A DNA stretch of 13,363 nt from Prevotellaceae bacterium (GCA_015256945.1 JABZLB010000045.1:1-13363), one strand, 5' to 3'; shown: positions 6,191 to 13,363, counted from the first letter of the stretch. Translations and numbers: made by a program. Notes: generated from the sequence alone by a model not told the origin.

Positions 6191-6674
6191 CTGTTCCGGC
6201 TATCATATTCTGTTCTATACAGCGTCGTATCAGTTCTGTTTCAAAACCGCGACCCATGGCAAACTGAATCAGTTTCATACTGCGTTCATAATCGTTTTTT
6301 GCATGTATTGTCGGCCATTTGGCTTTTAAAAGAGGCTTTAAAATATCCATGTAAATGCTGCTGTCAATATGGTCTAACACGGTTTTTGCGATGTCTTCTG
6401 ATATATGCTTTGCCCATAAGGCCTGCTCAATTTTCCTCCGTCCCCACTTATTGTATTTTATCTTATCGTTTACAAAGGCCTGGCAATATCTCATATTGTC
6501 AACATATTGATGGTTTACTAAATAATCAATATTGCGCATACGGGCTTCTTCATCAAGTCCCCATCGGCGCATTTTCTCGTCTAAATCGCCTGTGCAATAT
6601 TCAGTCCTGGCGCATAGAGCCGCCAGTTTTTTCAGAGCCTCTTCTTCGGTAACGGGTGAACTTTTTCCTAACAT
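6180..6674 (-). CDS. recX: Regulatory protein RecX
   Basis: The 164-residue protein matches RecX, which binds RecA filaments and limits their extension. It is built of helical three-helix repeats: an N-terminal EEEALKKLAALCARTEY with the RRWG motif (about 37-40), YLVNHQYVDNMRYCQAFVNDK (about 51-71), then KWGRRKIEQALWAKHIS (about 76-92) and two further repeats to the C-terminus. The length is typical. In some bacteria recX follows recA, but here it sits between prmC and comF. The gap to prmC is 39 bp and shows no promoter; the 3' end overlaps comF by 11 bp. recA is not in the window. Confidence 0.9.
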   Translation of the reverse strand: MLGKSSPVTEEEALKKLAALCARTEYCTGDLDEKMRRWGLDEEARMRNIDYLVNHQYVDNMRYCQAFVNDKIKYNKWGRRKIEQALWAKHISEDIAKTVLDHIDSSIYMDILKPLLKAKWPTIHAKNDYERSMKLIQFAMGRGFETELIRRCIEQNMIAGTDES

Positions 6675-6686
6675 CTTTCTGCTATA

Positions 6687-6703
6687 ATATAATAAAGGTG
6701 TAC
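6687..6703 (+). repeat. 17-bp direct repeat, copy A (downstream of prmC)
   Basis: ATATAATAAAGGTGTAC lies in the 39-bp gap between prmC and recX. It matches copy B at 7695-7711, on the other side of prmC, at 16 of 17 positions, with 12 identical in a row (ATAAAGGTGTAC). The left part is simple AT-rich sequence; the AAGGTGTAC part is not. Its function is unknown. Confidence 0.5.
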
Positions 6704-6713
6704 CATTACTTAT

Positions 6714-7607
6714 CTATGCGTTCCAAACAGCTTTTGCAAATCGCTCACATTTAAACTGATCTGCAAATATTTCCACGTTGCTGAATCCTTCTTGCTGCAA
6801 CATCTTTTGCAGTTCGTTGGCATATAATGGGTTAATCTCAAAATAAAGTTCTCCTTTATGTTTCAGCGTCAGACGTGCATAACGGGCTATGGAACGATAG
6901 AAAAGCAGCGGGTTATCATCGGGTACAAACAGGGCCATCTTGGGTTCATATTGAAGTACGTTCACGTGCATGTCAGCCTTTTCTCGCTCTGTAATGTATG
7001 GTGGGTTCGATACAATTATGTCAAACCATCCCCCCTCGCCGTTGGTATGGGGGAGACTTTCGGTTGGTAACAGAATATCCTGTAATTGTAAATTTACCCT
7101 TGCTCCCAAATTATGGGCATTCTTGCGTGCTATAAGCAAAGCATCAGCAGATACATCCCACGCAATAACATCGCTGTTGTCGATGCCCAAAGCCAGTGTA
7201 ACAGCTATACATCCGCTGCCGGTTCCTATATCCAGAATCCTTAAAGGTTCAGGTGGTTGCAGGGCGCAGTAAGGCTTATTATATTCATCTTTTATATAAT
7301 TGCACAGCATTTCGGTTTCGGGACGGGGTATAAGAACACCTGGTGCAACGTAGAAATGATGGCCACAAAATTCAGTCGTACCCAGAACATATTGTACGGG
7401 TTCTCCCGCCTCTATACGGTTTACTGCTTGTTTTAACCATGCTTTTTCTTCGGCATTCAGATGTTCAACAGCATTCGAAACAATGTCGGTTAGTGTCATA
7501 TTGAATCTTGTTGCGAGCAATAAACGTACAATAGCCCTGGCCTCACCGCCATCATAGCGTGTGCATAGCTGCTTCCATAGTGTTGTATAACTGTCTGGTG
7601 TATTCAT
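6714..7607 (-). CDS. prmC: Peptide chain release factor N5-glutamine methyltransferase
   Basis: The 297-residue protein is a PrmC/HemK-type SAM-dependent methyltransferase, which methylates the glutamine of the GGQ motif of release factors 1 and 2. The N-terminal helical domain (about 1-85) recognises the release factor. After it come PGVLIPRPETEML (about 89-101), the SAM-binding motif ILDIGTGSGCIAV (about 124-136), the acidic end of the second strand (IAWDVS, 148-153) and the catalytic NPPY (201-204), diagnostic for N-methylation of glutamine or adenine. Length and motif order are normal. prfA/prfB are not in the window. A TATCTTTG box ends only 7 bp before the ATG, so the mRNA is probably nearly leaderless. 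recX and comF follow and are probably cotranscribed. Confidence 0.95.
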   Translation of the reverse strand: MNTPDSYTTLWKQLCTRYDGGEARAIVRLLLATRFNMTLTDIVSNAVEHLNAEEKAWLKQAVNRIEAGEPVQYVLGTTEFCGHHFYVAPGVLIPRPETEMLCNYIKDEYNKPYCALQPPEPLRILDIGTGSGCIAVTLALGIDNSDVIAWDVSADALLIARKNAHNLGARVNLQLQDILLPTESLPHTNGEGGWFDIIVSNPPYITEREKADMHVNVLQYEPKMALFVPDDNPLLFYRSIARYARLTLKHKGELYFEINPLYANELQKMLQQEGFSNVEIFADQFKCERFAKAVWNA

Positions 7608-7614
7608 ATTATGA

Positions 7615-7622
7615 CAAAGATA
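7615..7622 (-). promoter_or_regulatory. Probable -7 box of the prmC promoter
   Basis: On the minus strand TATCTTTG matches TAnnTTTG exactly. A good TTG -33 box is not present at 19-21 bp; only CTG (7641-7643) lies 18 bp upstream. Only seven bases separate the box from the prmC ATG, so initiation at the usual distance would give a leader of about 0-3 nt. It is divergent from the ribD promoter. Confidence 0.45.
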
Positions 7623-7694
7623 CTTGTTTTTTTCGGTTTGCAGGTTTTCTTGTTTAAAAATTCATCATGACGTCTTGTTGTTTCTATCTGCCTT

Positions 7695-7711
7695 ATATTA
7701 TAAAGGTGTAC
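7695..7711 (+). repeat. 17-bp direct repeat, copy B (upstream of prmC)
   Basis: ATATTATAAAGGTGTAC is the partner of copy A at 6687-6703 (16 of 17 identical). It lies in the intergenic region between the divergent prmC and ribD genes, upstream of the ribD promoter boxes. It might be a shared protein-binding site, or chance in AT-rich spacers. Confidence 0.5.
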
Positions 7712-7766
7712 GGGTATATTTCTTGTGCCGGCATGGTATTGTTATGTCAAAATTAAGGTGCGAAAG

Positions 7767-7797
7767 TTGTTGACTTGCCAAATAAAAAGTAAATTTG
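7767..7797 (+). promoter_or_regulatory. Promoter of ribD (Bacteroidota type)
   Basis: TTG (7767-7769) is followed after 20 bp by TAAATTTG (7790-7797), an exact TAnnTTTG match. Transcription would begin near 7803, leaving only about 12-24 nt before the possible ribD starts at 7815 and 7827. That leaves no room for an FMN riboswitch, and none is visible in the spacer. It also makes the upstream in-frame ATG at 7725 unlikely as a start. Confidence 0.65.
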
Positions 7798-7814
7798 CGC
7801 ATATAACCCACAGC

Positions 7815-8837
7815 ATGACAGGCCAGATGAATGAAAATAAACAAATTATCAATACACAATCACAACAAGCCCTTGACGAGCATTTTATGCGACGTTGTCT
7901 GCAGCTTGCCCGTAACGGTAGGCTTACTGCGCGTCCCAATCCTTCAGTAGGTGCCGTTATTGTGTCGGCTGAAGGTCGTATCCTTGGCGAGGGATACACC
8001 TCTGCTTACGGTGGACCGCATGCCGAAGTAAATGCTTTTGCCTCGGTCTCGGCAGCTGATGAGCACTTACTTTCTGCTGCAACTCTTTATGTTTCATTAG
8101 AGCCTTGCTCTCACTGGGGCCGCACACCGCCTTGCTGTGACCTCATTATCCGGAAGCATATACGTCGTTGTGTATGCGGTTGTATTGACCCGTTCGCACA
8201 GGTTCAGGGGCGTGGCGTACAGCGAATGCGTGAGGCTGGTATTGATGTTACGGTGGGAGTGCTCAAAGAAGAGTGTATGGAGAGTAACCGTTTTTTCTTT
8301 ACATTCAACTGCTTTTCGCGCCCGTTTATCCTGCTTAAGTGGGCACAAACGGCTAATGGTTTTTTAAGTTCTGTGAGCAAGAGCGGGCAGACAGCTCCTC
8401 TTCGTATCTCTACACCTTATACATTTATGCTGGTTCATCAGCTCCGTGCTGAATATAATGCTATTTTAATAGGTCGTAACACGCTGCAAATTGACCGTCC
8501 TCGTTTGGATGTACGCCTGTGGAGCGGGACAAATCCTGAACGTCTGGTGCTTACGCACCATCCTGAAGAAGTTCCCGACGGCTTTTTGCCGTTCAGCCAT
8601 ATTGATGACGTGTTGGATTATTTGTATAACAAGGGAACCCAGAGTCTTATTGTAGAAGGTGGAGCTGCCACGCTTAGCAGCTTTATTCAGCGTGGGCTTT
8701 GGGATGAAATAAGGGTAGAAACAGCTCCTCTCACTGTTGACGATGGAGTAGAAGCTCCCTTTTTACCTGCCGATGCGGTGCTCAAACGCCAGCAGTTTAT
8801 TGACAGAAATATTATATCGTGGTATCGAAAATGTTAA
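7815..8837 (+). CDS. ribD: Bifunctional diaminohydroxyphosphoribosylaminopyrimidine deaminase / 5-amino-6-(5-phosphoribosylamino)uracil reductase
   Basis: RibD carries out two consecutive steps of riboflavin synthesis after GTP cyclohydrolase II. With the start at 7815 it has 340 residues. The N-terminal deaminase shows NPSVGAVIV (about 42-50), the zinc/catalytic HAE (69-71) and PCSHWGRTPPC (97-107, with C98 and C107). The reductase domain follows from about 170, with RPFILLKWAQTANGFL and a C-terminal part holding SLIVEGGAATLSSFI. An in-frame ATG at 7725 would add 30 residues unlike RibD, and the promoter boxes at 7767-7797 lie inside that extension, so I reject it. An ATG at 7827 is an alternative start. 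Other rib genes are absent, so it seems to be a single-gene unit, ended by the hairpins at 8831-8895. Confidence 0.95.
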   Translation: MTGQMNENKQIINTQSQQALDEHFMRRCLQLARNGRLTARPNPSVGAVIVSAEGRILGEGYTSAYGGPHAEVNAFASVSAADEHLLSAATLYVSLEPCSHWGRTPPCCDLIIRKHIRRCVCGCIDPFAQVQGRGVQRMREAGIDVTVGVLKEECMESNRFFFTFNCFSRPFILLKWAQTANGFLSSVSKSGQTAPLRISTPYTFMLVHQLRAEYNAILIGRNTLQIDRPRLDVRLWSGTNPERLVLTHHPEEVPDGFLPFSHIDDVLDYLYNKGTQSLIVEGGAATLSSFIQRGLWDEIRVETAPLTVDDGVEAPFLPADAVLKRQQFIDRNIISWYRKC

Positions 8838-8867
8838 AGGCTGCCATCATGAGGCAGCCTTTAACGT
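8831..8867 (+). terminator. Strong hairpin overlapping the ribD stop codon
   Basis: A perfect 13-bp stem pairs 8833-8845 with 8853-8865 around the loop ATCATGA (8846-8852). On + strand RNA it extends to 15 bp through a U-G pair (8832 with 8866) and an A-U pair (8831 with 8867). The ribD TAA (8835-8837) lies inside the left arm. No long T-run follows on the + strand; on the minus strand TTTT (complement of 8828-8831) follows closely. It probably acts as a barrier for both ribD and the convergent dsbD. Confidence 0.65.
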
Positions 8868-8869
8868 GC

Positions 8870-8895
8870 ATAAAACAAATAGGTATTTGTTTTAT
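8870..8895. terminator. AT-rich hairpin, second of a tandem pair between ribD and dsbD
   Basis: An uninterrupted 11-bp stem pairs 8870-8880 (ATAAAACAAAT) with 8885-8895 (ATTTGTTTTAT) around a 4-nt loop (AGGT). On the + strand it is followed by TTCTTTC, a mild pyrimidine-rich tail. Together with the hairpin just upstream it likely ends ribD transcripts and blocks readthrough into dsbD. It is A/T-rich and so weaker than the first one. Confidence 0.5.
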
Positions 8896-8947
8896 TTCTT
8901 TCATATTTTCTTCTGTTTTAAACTTCTGAAATAGTACTCATGCCTGC

Positions 8948-11050
8948 TTAGTTTGCGGCATTGTTCATGCGCTTCTTATAATTTTCCAGCCCTTTATCTA
9001 AGAAATTCAAATAGTCTTTTACATTTTCATCGTACGAGTAGGCACCGTTAAGTGGACTACCCTGGCTGTCAACGGCTACATAAAAAGGCTGTGTATTGGC
9101 ACCAAATTTATAGCTTTGCAGATAGCTCCAGCGGTCACCCACGGTACGTAAAGTGCGTATTTCTCCGTTCTCATCCTTTACTTCTACGGGTTGTGGCAGC
9201 TTTGTCTTGTCGTCTACATACAATGAAATCAGTATGTAATCGTTCTCAAGCTTTTGGGCTACCGACGGGTCGGTCCATACAGCAGCCTCCATTTTACGGC
9301 AGTTTACACAGCCAAAGCCGGTAAAATCAATCAGAACAGGTTTGCCCTCAGCCTTTGCTGCTGCCATACCTGCTTCGTAATCGGTAAACCGTGCTTCTAC
9401 AACTTTGGTATTTAAGTTAAACGATTGTGTGTTCATTGGTGGAGCAAAGGCCGATACTGCCGTGCAGGGGGCACCCCATAAACCGGGTATCATGTAAATA
9501 ACAAAGGCGAAAGAGCATAGCCCTAACATAATAGAGGGAACCGACATAGGCTTATGTGTGTCGCCATCGATGGCGTCGTGCGGAAACTTTAACCATCCTA
9601 CGAGGTAGGCTCCCAGGGCTGCAAATATCACAATCCATATTGAAAGAAACACCTCGCGCCCCATAATGTGCCAGCCATAAGCCATGTCGGGCACACTGAA
9701 AAACTTCATAGCGAATGCCAGTTCCAAAAAGCCAAGCACCACCTTTATGCGGTTCATCCAGGCCCCGCTCTTTGGTGTTCGCTTCATTAATGAGGGGAAC
9801 ATGGCAAAAAGCGAGAAAGGAACGGCCAGCGCCAATGCAAAACCGAGCATCCCAATAGCGGGTGCAAGTCGGGCCCCAGAGGTTACTGTTTGTACCAATA
9901 ACAGGCCAACAATAGGTGCTGTACATGAGAAACTTACCAGAACGAGGGTGAAAGCCATAAGGAAAATTGACAGTAACCCCGTGGTATTACTGGCTTTGGT
10001 ATCAACCTTGTTGGCCCAGCTGTCGGGCAATTTTATTTCGAACCAGCCAAAAAAGCTAAGTGCAAACACTACCAGCAGTGCAAAAAGAAATATGTTGAAC
10101 ACCGCATTTGTTGATAGTGCATTGAGCGTACTGGGTCCGAAACGTGCCGTAACGCCTATGCCTAATGTAAGGAAGATGATAACAATAGAGGCTCCATAAA
10201 TTGCAGCATCGCGCACACCGCGTCGCTTATTGTCTTTTGAGCGCTTCAGAAAAAAACTTACTGTCATCGGAATAATGGGCCAGATGCACGGCATTACCAG
10301 CGCAAGCAATCCGCCTACAACCCCCATCAGGAAGATGTAAAGCAAAGATTGATCGGCTATATTGCCCGTACCGCCAAAGGTTTTCAGCTCTTTGACAACT
10401 GGCTTCCAAAGGTTTTCCTTGTCGGTTTGCGACAGTGAGGCTGCCGGTAAAGTGGCCTGAACCGTAGTGTCGACTTTAAAAAGTGGTTGCCCGGCTGATG
10501 TTGCAGTAGCCGTATCGTTGCCTGATGAGGCTGTCGATACCGCGCTTTCTTTTGAAGATTTTTCTTGACTCTCTTCAGCTGTCTTGCCATCCACGGCCGG
10601 ACTTTTACCGCTCTGTTTCAGGTTTACGTCCATAGGGCGCATGCAAGTCTGGTCGCTACATGCCCCGTAATTGAGGTAAACGTCAATACTGTATGCAGGC
10701 TTGGTAAACTTTATTTTTTGTATAAACCTTACGTTACTTTCGAAAAAGCGCAGGTTCATTTCAAAGTTTTTGTCGTAAGCAGCTATTTCATGGCCTACCG
10801 CTTTCATTTTACCGACAAGCTTTACACCTTCTAAACGGTTTACGTTAAAGGTGGCTTCGGTAGGTCCTTCTTGTCCTAAGTTTGTAGAATAAACGTGCCA
10901 TCCTTTATCTATTTTGCCGGTAAAGATAATTTCTGCATCAGCGGTTCCGTTGGTTTTCAGCTCTGACGTAAACTTTACAGGGTTGTAGAGTTGCGCATTT
11001 ACCACAATACCGACAAGTAGCAATAAGGCCAGCGTGAATATTTTTCTCAT
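8948..11050 (-). CDS. dsbD: Thiol:disulfide interchange protein DsbD (cytochrome c biogenesis type)
   Basis: The 700-residue membrane protein passes reducing power from cytoplasmic thioredoxin to periplasmic thiol proteins. From the ATG at 11050 it has a signal peptide (MRKIFTLALLLLVGIVVNAQ) and a periplasmic alpha domain (about 21-145) with C131 and C136 (GACSDQTC). A Ser/Thr-rich linker (about 146-205) comes next. About eight transmembrane segments follow (about 236-530), with the paired cysteines in MPCIWP (C255) and SCTAP (C376). The C-terminal thioredoxin-like domain has FGCVNCRKME (C581/C584). All six working cysteines are present. The frame stays open upstream to 11158 into metG, but that extension would bury the signal peptide, so I reject it. 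metG lies 73 bp upstream on the same strand; I see no clear promoter in the gap, so cotranscription is possible. Confidence 0.93.
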   Translation of the reverse strand: MRKIFTLALLLLVGIVVNAQLYNPVKFTSELKTNGTADAEIIFTGKIDKGWHVYSTNLGQEGPTEATFNVNRLEGVKLVGKMKAVGHEIAAYDKNFEMNLRFFESNVRFIQKIKFTKPAYSIDVYLNYGACSDQTCMRPMDVNLKQSGKSPAVDGKTAEESQEKSSKESAVSTASSGNDTATATSAGQPLFKVDTTVQATLPAASLSQTDKENLWKPVVKELKTFGGTGNIADQSLLYIFLMGVVGGLLALVMPCIWPIIPMTVSFFLKRSKDNKRRGVRDAAIYGASIVIIFLTLGIGVTARFGPSTLNALSTNAVFNIFLFALLVVFALSFFGWFEIKLPDSWANKVDTKASNTTGLLSIFLMAFTLVLVSFSCTAPIVGLLLVQTVTSGARLAPAIGMLGFALALAVPFSLFAMFPSLMKRTPKSGAWMNRIKVVLGFLELAFAMKFFSVPDMAYGWHIMGREVFLSIWIVIFAALGAYLVGWLKFPHDAIDGDTHKPMSVPSIMLGLCSFAFVIYMIPGLWGAPCTAVSAFAPPMNTQSFNLNTKVVEARFTDYEAGMAAAKAEGKPVLIDFTGFGCVNCRKMEAAVWTDPSVAQKLENDYILISLYVDDKTKLPQPVEVKDENGEIRTLRTVGDRWSYLQSYKFGANTQPFYVAVDSQGSPLNGAYSYDENVKDYLNFLDKGLENYKKRMNNAAN

Positions 11051-11097
11051 GTTGTTGCCTTTCAATTTAGTTGTTTTGTGTGGTTGTGTAAGGGCTG

Positions 11098-11120
11098 CTG
11101 CACCCCCTTGGGGGGCGCAG
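11098..11120 (-). other. G/C-rich hairpin between metG and dsbD
   Basis: Three bases after the metG stop, minus-strand RNA forms a 10-bp stem, CUGCGCCCCC with GGGGGUGCAG, around a 3-nt loop. One pair is G-U, which the + strand could form only as an A-C mismatch, so the fold fits the metG-dsbD transcript. No U-tract follows, so it is not a standard intrinsic terminator. It could be a partial terminator, an RNA-stabilising 3' end or a processing site between metG and dsbD. Confidence 0.5.
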
Positions 11121-11123
11121 AGT

Positions 11124-13199
11124 TTATCCCACCTGGCTGCCAGGCTTAACCTCGCCAAGCGTAGTGGTTACACTTAAACTGCCATCATGGTTAACGGCAC
11201 TTAAAATCATGCCCTGGCTTTCAATGCCCATCATCTTGCGAGGAGCAAAGTTTGCCACGAAAAGTACGTCCTTGCCGATAAGCTGTTCAGGCTCATAGTA
11301 TTTGGCAATACCCGATAAAATAGTACGGTCGGTGCCGCTACCATCGTCAATGGTAAACTGTAACAGCTTGTTCGACTTCTTAACTTTCTGGCAGTCTTTG
11401 ATGTGACCTACTCGTATATCAAGCTTTTCAAAGGTGTCAAAAGCCACTTCTTCCTTAACGGGTTCGGGCTTATACTCCCTGGCTTCTTCGGCAGCCTCGT
11501 TGGCTTTCCTGGTAGCAGCCAGCTTGTCGAGCTGCTTTTGTATTTCCTCGTCTTCAATTTTGCCGAACAAAAGATGGGGAGAAGTCAGCTTCTGGCCAGG
11601 CTTAAGCAGGTCGGTTCGGCCCAGTTCGGCCCAGTCGAAACGCTCCATTCCTATCATCTCGCGCAGGTCTTTGCTGCTGAATGGCAGGAAAGGCTCGAAG
11701 GCAATAGCCAGATTTGCTACTAACTGTAAAGAGATATAGAGGATGGTTTCCACGCGTTTGGGATCGGTTTTCCATACTTTCCACGGCTCACACTCGGTGA
11801 TATACTTATTGCCGATGCGTGCCAGGTTCATAGCTTCCTTTTGTGCTTCACGGAACTTAAAGGCATCGAGATACTGCTCAACTTTTGTCTTTACGTCCTC
11901 AAATTCGGCTATGGTCTGGCGGTCAATATCAGTAAGCTCCCCACATTCAGGCACAACGCCGTCCCAATATTTCTGCGTAAGCTGCAGGGCACGGTTTACG
12001 AAGTTGCCGTAAATGGCCACAAGCTCCGAGTTGTTACGCTCCTGAAAGTCTTTCCATGTGAAGTTATTGTCTTTTGTTTCAGGTGCATTGGCGGTAAGAA
12101 CATATCGCAGAACATCCTGCTTGCCGGGAAAATCGCGCAGGTATTCGTCAAGCCAGACTGCCCAATTACGGCTGGTTGATATTTTGTCGTTCTCTAAATT
12201 GAGGAACTCGTTAGCCGGTACATTGTCTGGCAAAATGTAGCCACCGTGAGCCTTTAGCATCGTGGGGAATATCAAACAGTGGAACACAATGTTATCCTTA
12301 CCGATGAAATGTACAAGGCGTGTATCTTTATCCTTCCACCATTTTTCCCAGCTTCCCCAGCGTTCAGGCTCGGCATCGCACAGCTCTTTGGTGTTAGAGA
12401 TGTAACCAATAGGCGCATCAAACCATACGTATAGCACCTTTCCTTCGGCTCCTTTAACCGGAACAGGAATACCCCAGTCCAGATCACGCGTCATGGCACG
12501 GGGCTGAAGGTCCATATCCAGCCAGCTTTTACACTGGCCATATACGTTGGGACGCCACTCCTTATGGTCGTCGAGAATCCACTGTTTCAGCCATTCCTGA
12601 TAGTTGTTAAGCGGCAAATACCAGTTCTTTGTGCTCTTGACAATGGGCTGTGCGCCCGATATGGTGCTGTGAGGATTGATAAGTTCCATCGGACTTAGGT
12701 CGGAACCGCACTTCTCGCACTGGTCACCGTAGGCGTTTTCGTTGCCGCAATGCGGACACGTTCCCATGATATAGCGGTCGGCCAGGAACTGTCTGGCTTC
12801 GGGATCGTAGTATTGTTCGCTCTCCTTTTCGATGAGTTTGCCGTCGTTATACAACTTCAGGAAGAAGTCGGAAGCCAGCTTACTATGTACCTTTGAAGTG
12901 GTACGGCTGTAAATATCGAATGAAATGCCGAACTCTTTAAACGAATCTTTGATAATTTTATGATAGCGGTCGCACACATCCTGCGGTGTTATACCTTCTT
13001 TTTTGGCACGTATGGTAATGGGCACTCCGTGCTCGTCGCTGCCACCTATGAAGATAACGTCTTTCTTTTTCAGACGAAGATAACGGACGTAGATGTCGGC
13101 AGGAACATATACGCCTGCCAGATGGCCTATATGAACACCTCCGTTTGCGTAGGGCAGGGCGGCGGTGACGGTTGTGCGTTTAAACTTTTTCTCTTCCAT
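11124..13199 (-). CDS. metG: Methionyl-tRNA synthetase with C-terminal tRNA-binding domain
   Basis: The 691-residue enzyme charges initiator and elongator tRNA-Met with methionine. It has the class I signature HIGH (residues 23-26, in GVHIGHLAG), a zinc knuckle CPHC...CEKC (C148, C151, C161, C164), and the second class I signature in the variant form KISTS (339-343, in place of KMSKS). The WFDAPIGYISNTKE active-site region lies at about 259-272. An anticodon-binding helical domain follows (about 390-550). After a charged, helical linker the C-terminus carries an EMAP-like tRNA-binding domain (about 583-691; FEKLDIRVGHIKDCQ, KMMGIESQGMILSA), used for dimerisation and tRNA binding. The length is normal for the MetG1 form with this domain. 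The ATG at 13199 directly gives the family's N-terminus. dsbD follows after 73 bp on the same strand. Confidence 0.96.
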   Translation of the reverse strand: MEEKKFKRTTVTAALPYANGGVHIGHLAGVYVPADIYVRYLRLKKKDVIFIGGSDEHGVPITIRAKKEGITPQDVCDRYHKIIKDSFKEFGISFDIYSRTTSKVHSKLASDFFLKLYNDGKLIEKESEQYYDPEARQFLADRYIMGTCPHCGNENAYGDQCEKCGSDLSPMELINPHSTISGAQPIVKSTKNWYLPLNNYQEWLKQWILDDHKEWRPNVYGQCKSWLDMDLQPRAMTRDLDWGIPVPVKGAEGKVLYVWFDAPIGYISNTKELCDAEPERWGSWEKWWKDKDTRLVHFIGKDNIVFHCLIFPTMLKAHGGYILPDNVPANEFLNLENDKISTSRNWAVWLDEYLRDFPGKQDVLRYVLTANAPETKDNNFTWKDFQERNNSELVAIYGNFVNRALQLTQKYWDGVVPECGELTDIDRQTIAEFEDVKTKVEQYLDAFKFREAQKEAMNLARIGNKYITECEPWKVWKTDPKRVETILYISLQLVANLAIAFEPFLPFSSKDLREMIGMERFDWAELGRTDLLKPGQKLTSPHLLFGKIEDEEIQKQLDKLAATRKANEAAEEAREYKPEPVKEEVAFDTFEKLDIRVGHIKDCQKVKKSNKLLQFTIDDGSGTDRTILSGIAKYYEPEQLIGKDVLFVANFAPRKMMGIESQGMILSAVNHDGSLSVTTTLGEVKPGSQVG

Positions 13200-13234
13200 A
13201 TTCTCGTTTTATCTAAAGTTGCTTCTTTGTTTTG

Positions 13235-13242
13235 CAAAATTA
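13235..13242 (-). promoter_or_regulatory. Possible -7 box of the metG promoter
   Basis: On the minus strand TAATTTTG matches TAnnTTTG, about 35 bp before the metG ATG, giving a leader of roughly 30 nt. No TTG is found at the expected -33 position, so the match is only half complete. The remaining bases to the window end (13243-13363) show no gene, T-box-like leader or strong hairpin that I can support. Confidence 0.35.
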
Positions 13243-13363
13243 CAAATTTTCAGTCAGAATATGAGGTTATGCCTTTTATTTTCCTCGCTTATAGCCGGTA
13301 ACGTGTGCAGGGTATGTTGTAATGAATAGATGAAAAGAATGTAAAAGTTATCGTTCGACGGCC

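Noticed and set aside
7725..7814. N-terminal extension of RibD from the upstream in-frame ATG
   Set aside because: The extension holds the TTG/TAAATTTG promoter boxes, is not like RibD, and would place the deaminase start unusually far in.
7608..7814. FMN riboswitch upstream of ribD
   Set aside because: The predicted leader is only about 12-24 nt, and the conserved FMN aptamer boxes are not seen in the spacer.
9684..10199. 171-aa open frame on the + strand inside dsbD
   Set aside because: It is antisense to the transmembrane part of a well-supported gene, and its protein has no recognisable domain.
11051..11158. 36-residue N-terminal extension of DsbD overlapping the metG 3' end
   Set aside because: A standard signal peptide begins exactly at the ATG at 11050; the extension would bury it, and it runs over the intergenic hairpin.
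11614..11633. 10-bp tandem duplication (GTTCGGCCCA twice) inside metG
   Set aside because: The unit is not a multiple of three, yet the frame and the expected protein (WAELGRTDLL) are intact, so it is a chance result of codon choice and not a recent duplication.
13200..13363. T-box or other leader regulation of metG, or a divergent gene at the right edge
   Set aside because: No T-box core or specifier hairpin is visible; the + strand frames after the ATGs here stop within a few codons.

Overview
The window looks like an ordinary chromosomal stretch of a Bacteroidales bacterium, most like Prevotella or a close relative. The placement rests on four things: a GldE-type CNNM/CBS transporter next to ssb, Bacteroidota-type promoters (TTG/TTTG, about 19-20 bp, TAnnTTTG) in front of several genes, start codons without clear Shine-Dalgarno sequences, and a tRNA gene that does not encode its CCA end. 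The genus is an inference. No phage, insertion sequence, CRISPR array or defence system was found.

Left end (1-711): the 3' part of a nitroreductase-family gene on the + strand, then a gene-free stretch of about 315 bp between two convergent genes. That stretch is full of structure: a cloverleaf-like fold (456-551), a second hairpin (559-606) and a degenerate repeat with a period near 41 bp (about 612-711). It is the least explained part of the window.

Middle (712-7607): everything is on the minus strand. In transcription order: prmC, recX and comF; then pyrE from its own promoter, with an SRPBCC-fold protein; a lipoprotein with a Rieske-like domain whose His ligands are replaced by Cys; tRNA-Gly(GCC) with a very clear promoter; an unnamed 179-aa protein; then ssb, gldE and a 4'-phosphopantetheinyl transferase, tightly packed or overlapping. 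Most are housekeeping functions: release-factor methylation, RecA control, pyrimidine synthesis, ssDNA binding, carrier-protein activation.

Right part (7608-13363): ribD (riboflavin synthesis) runs on the + strand from a divergent promoter opposite prmC and meets dsbD (periplasmic reductant supply) tail to tail over a pair of strong hairpins. Upstream of dsbD on the minus strand is metG (methionyl-tRNA synthetase with a C-terminal tRNA-binding domain). A G/C-rich hairpin that pairs fully only in minus-strand RNA lies between metG and dsbD. The last 120 bp (13243-13363) hold no gene that I can support.

The most useful points beyond gene naming are the structured 456-711 region, the Cys-for-His Rieske-like lipoprotein, the promoter-based correction of the ribD start, the nearly leaderless prmC, and a 17-bp motif repeated on both sides of prmC.
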